DNA from: Marilutibacter spongiae
GTDB taxonomy: Bacteria > Pseudomonadota > Gammaproteobacteria > Xanthomonadales > Xanthomonadaceae
Reading direction: 5' to 3'
NCBI RefSeq assembly: GCF_014145325.1
Contig: NZ_JACHTF010000007.1
Location: 119,507-183,506, forward strand
Length of the DNA: 64,000 bases
Every line of letters begins with the position of its first letter. The first letter of the stretch is position 1. Position numbers and translations under genes: made by a program. Of this stretch, positions 62,601 to 64,000 are shown piece by piece. Under the pieces are notes generated by a model that worked only from the letters and a program-made list of their open reading frames with translations, did not search any database and was not told the origin of the DNA.

Positions 62601-64000
62601 AGAGGATCGGATAGTCGATGGTGTCGGGCGTCGGCGCCTCGCTGACGTAGCCGCCGTGCAGGTGCTGCTTGTCGCCGTCGATGATCACGTCCAGTTGCGG
62701 CACCTTCCGGGAGCCGGCCGAGTAGCCGCAGACCACGACCGGCAGCTCGGTCGACGGACTCGCGTTGAGGAAGCGGAAGAACTGGCCGTGCGGCGCGTCG
62801 ATCGGCACGTTGTCGATGACCGCCAGGTCGTTGTCCCAGTTGCCCGGACCGGTGTAACGCGGCGCCACGCGCCAGGACGAAGCGTTGACCGTGGTTTCGC
62901 CGAAGGGCTTGGCCCCGCGTCCATTGCGACCGGGGATGATCCGCACCCGTGCCTTGCGATGCAGGTTGTGGGCGCAGGTGAGGATGCGGTTGCGGCCGAT
63001 GTAGAAGCCCGTGCCCTGGTACTGGCGGCCGTCGGGCGCGGTCATGATCAGCTGGCAGATCGCCGAGTGCGGGAACTGCCGGGTATCGGACACGCCGGAG
63101 AACCACTCCTCCCGCGCCTGGCTGAACGCATCGCGCGTGCATTGCAGCGCGGTCGCCGGATCGCGCGGGTCGTAGAACGGCGCGATGATCTCCTGCGCCC
63201 TCGCCACGGCGCCCGCACCGCGCAGCGCCTGCGTGGTGGACGTCGCGCCGGGCTCATGGCAGGTGCGCGTGGTGACCATGTCCATGTAGTAGTCCCAGTC
63301 CCAGACCGCGTTCGGGCAGCCGGTATGGGTGGTCGCGGTGTCCGCTTCGGCATGGCCGAGCACATGGGTGCGGTCGGCGGGGATGCCGTACTGGTCGCAC
63401 AGCCAGGTGACCAGGGCCGCGGACGCGCACATCTGCGCCGGGGTCGGCCGCAGGCCCCGCGTGTTGGCGACGTGCTCGATGCCGATGCTGGTGCCGTTGG
63501 CCGAGCGGGCGTGCCAGGCGACGTCGTCGTGGCGCACCATCTGCACGACCTCGCCGTCCTGGCCGATGACGTAGTGCGCGCTGACCCGTGCCTGCGGGTT
63601 CTGGAACCAGCCGATGGTGCCGTTGATGTTGGCGCCGCCATCGGTGATGTGGATGACGATGCGCTCGATCCTGCGCGCACCGGAGGTGGCGCGGAAGTTG
63701 CCGCCGTGGGCGGCGACGAAGCGGTCGGCCTGCGGGTATTCCGGCGACGGGGCCGCGAGCGCGCGCGGGCTGCGCGACTGTGCCCGCGCGGTGGCGACGT
63801 CGTCGGGGATCGGCGCCTCGATGCCGCGCCGCGCATCGTCGTCGGGAGTCGCGGTGAACGCGCGCGTGGGCGGCGTGCGCCAGGCCTGTGCCGTCGCCGG
63901 CGGGGCGCCGGCGCCCGCATCGGGCCCGGTCGCGGGGCTGGCGCCGTCGGTCGCCGGGCTCGCATGCCCGTTGGGTCGGGCAGCGCCCGCCTCCGGTGCC
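59623..64000 (-). CDS. Giant multi-peptidase: two amidase_2, two trypsin-like and one papain-like domain (5' end off window)
   Basis: About 1458 residues are visible and the frame is open at the window edge. Domain order: amidase_2 (about 63690-63280; RIVIHIT, HTGCPN zinc Cys), trypsin-like (about 63080-62430; TCAHNL, NDLAVIDN, GASGSPVY), amidase_2 (about 62200-61745; RIVIHIT, DNHDCPS), trypsin-like (about 61660-60910; TCGHNL, FDLAVIDN, RASGSPVY). A C39/C70-type papain-like domain follows (about 60845-60310; NACWAAAMAML, APHAVVV, NPWDT), then an unassigned strand-rich end. All triads and zinc ligands look intact. The amidase-trypsin unit is an internal duplication. It heads the peptidase cluster. 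Confidence 0.88.
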   Translation of the reverse strand, partial: APEAGAARPNGHASPATDGASPATGPDAGAGAPPATAQAWRTPPTRAFTATPDDDARRGIEAPIPDDVATARAQSRSPRALAAPSPEYPQADRFVAAHGGNFRATSGARRIERIVIHITDGGANINGTIGWFQNPQARVSAHYVIGQDGEVVQMVRHDDVAWHARSANGTSIGIEHVANTRGLRPTPAQMCASAALVTWLCDQYGIPADRTHVLGHAEADTATTHTGCPNAVWDWDYYMDMVTTRTCHEPGATSTTQALRGAGAVARAQEIIAPFYDPRDPATALQCTRDAFSQAREEWFSGVSDTRQFPHSAICQLIMTAPDGRQYQGTGFYIGRNRILTCAHNLHRKARVRIIPGRNGRGAKPFGETTVNASSWRVAPRYTGPGNWDNDLAVIDNVPIDAPHGQFFRFLNASPSTELPVVVCGYSAGSRKVPQLDVIIDGDKQHLHGGYVSEAPTPDTIDYPILSLMGASGSPVYTVTGSGRQLEARICAVHVSGEPVDRGLNRGCFITPSKIDWIEGRATSFALDADADVGEAAHVSPDGGDAGDPDAIGITVDEPVDATSHAQSWEARALTGEAPDYPGASRFAAAHARNYTRGRRRDRVLDRIVIHITAGGPSINGTIAWFQNGDRVNERTGKPIRSSAHYVVGRDGEVVQMVHDADTAHHASQANSRSIGIEHNANKPGRSNPRDLPPTDAQYEASAGLVAWLCRQHGIAPDREHIRGHHEISPADNHDCPSSIWDWDRYMECVRQAVAALQAPAATSQGAYATAQEIITPFYDPADPSSALVCQADAFSQAREEWFAGVPNTTIFPHSAICLLEMKDASGRVLGRGTGFYIGDRRILTCGHNLHDAGIASVDVVPGKNGQGGGGTEPFGRFNVRRRQWRVPASYRGRNAAFDLAVIDNVPSPAPNGRWFDALEELRQSRPEGVVVCGYSSRSDRVPELTAAIDGYKQHLHAGYIAALGAGDSTFDYPIMTLKRASGSPVYYLSDRGGAMKAYVVGVHVSSVAAAPDLNRGCRLTDAKIAWIEGRSTTLGLAEQEDATRAEEGGAPSDFDVQLVPQPDKNACWAAAMAMLLSHRGRASFAPGDLAAQVGASLASSYGWELLEAVRGRFGFEAIAQPSNTSLYHAPRQWARWLAAHGPLWVVIVGAPHAVVVAGIRGDLDDAAASEVKVLNPWDTRVAFDADPVAFNPPNAGYEDWLSFEDFASAFGNMAEPDYGNWRVLYLPDGATTATAQSLGRGGAIRLAPAPASHALSEDVAPDAGAVDRVEAIEPSRVPGTRMTLRRGSAGASTWALEQLEGMKAPATPAVAGEVEATDVQVDLADWPALEGEAAPLPLALRFRAAGGAVGEVRIVPIASADAGDEGPRLIVSETPEGLEDVEARLRQAPADALGLDHGVDVMARIEPGEDVDGVAALKVGIDYRFVGLEAGSPLARIELRLLGDGRHERHNQWVAKA

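Noticed and set aside
47587..64000. The peptidase cluster as a prophage or contractile injection system
   Set aside because: No sheath, tube, baseplate, portal, terminase or capsid protein is recognisable, and the paralogues lack tube-like or spike-like motifs. The amidase domains alone are not enough.

Overview
This window is a chromosomal segment of a high-GC gammaproteobacterium of the Xanthomonadaceae/Lysobacteraceae (Lysobacter, Luteimonas, Pseudoxanthomonas, Xanthomonas and relatives). The strongest evidence is the acetylated arginine pathway on the left. It contains an N-acetylornithine carbamoyltransferase, an acetylcitrulline-type deacetylase and a fused N-acetylglutamate synthase/kinase, a set typical of this group. 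A FimX of exactly 691 residues, a Lys/Ala-tailed DksA and GGGATTC/ATTCCCC heptamer repeats fit the same assignment.

Layout. 1-5500 (minus): arginine operon argF'-argG-argE'-argB/A-GNAT, preceded by what looks like an arginine leader-peptide attenuator. 5.5-11.8 kb: a secreted protein, cysS, sufE, an MFS exporter, a DksA variant, yidD and an M23 lipoprotein. 11.8-12.3 kb: repeats. 12.3-19.7 kb (minus): a YiiX-like hydrolase, a 7TM diguanylate cyclase, folE2, and the operon mtaD-ubiG-mupP/gph-squalene/phytoene synthase-like. 19.8-23.7 kb: efp divergent from its modifying enzyme epmB, then fimX. 23.7-24.4 kb: structured tandem repeats. 24.4-33.5 kb: htpX, gluQ, phaB, phaR, an M48 protease, a SUMF1 lipoprotein, rnd and three unknowns.

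33.6-45.15 kb: a defence island integrated beside a tRNA-Ala(CGC). Its P4-type integrase is broken by an IS3-family element that carries a nonsense codon, and has also lost its catalytic half. The cargo is a Hachiman-like pair (HamA nuclease and HamB helicase), an IS30 element, and a Type III restriction-modification system (mod, res). Short direct repeats lie at both ends of the island.

45.3-47.5 kb: a DUF2268-like protease lipoprotein, and a Phd-like antitoxin with a zeta-like toxin that has a clear promoter and palindromic operator.

47.6-64 kb: a minus-strand cluster of at least twelve tightly spaced or overlapping genes that I cannot match to a described system. It encodes a giant protein (open at the window edge) with two amidase domains, two trypsin-like domains and one papain-like domain, all with catalytic residues visible. 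It also encodes a subtilisin-like protease, a Trypco2-like protein, a small companion protein, a 40-residue protein, a coiled-coil protein, and four paralogues of an unrecognised family sharing three sequence blocks. This is the best candidate here for an undescribed system. I infer a peptidase-centred conflict, lytic or self-processing apparatus.
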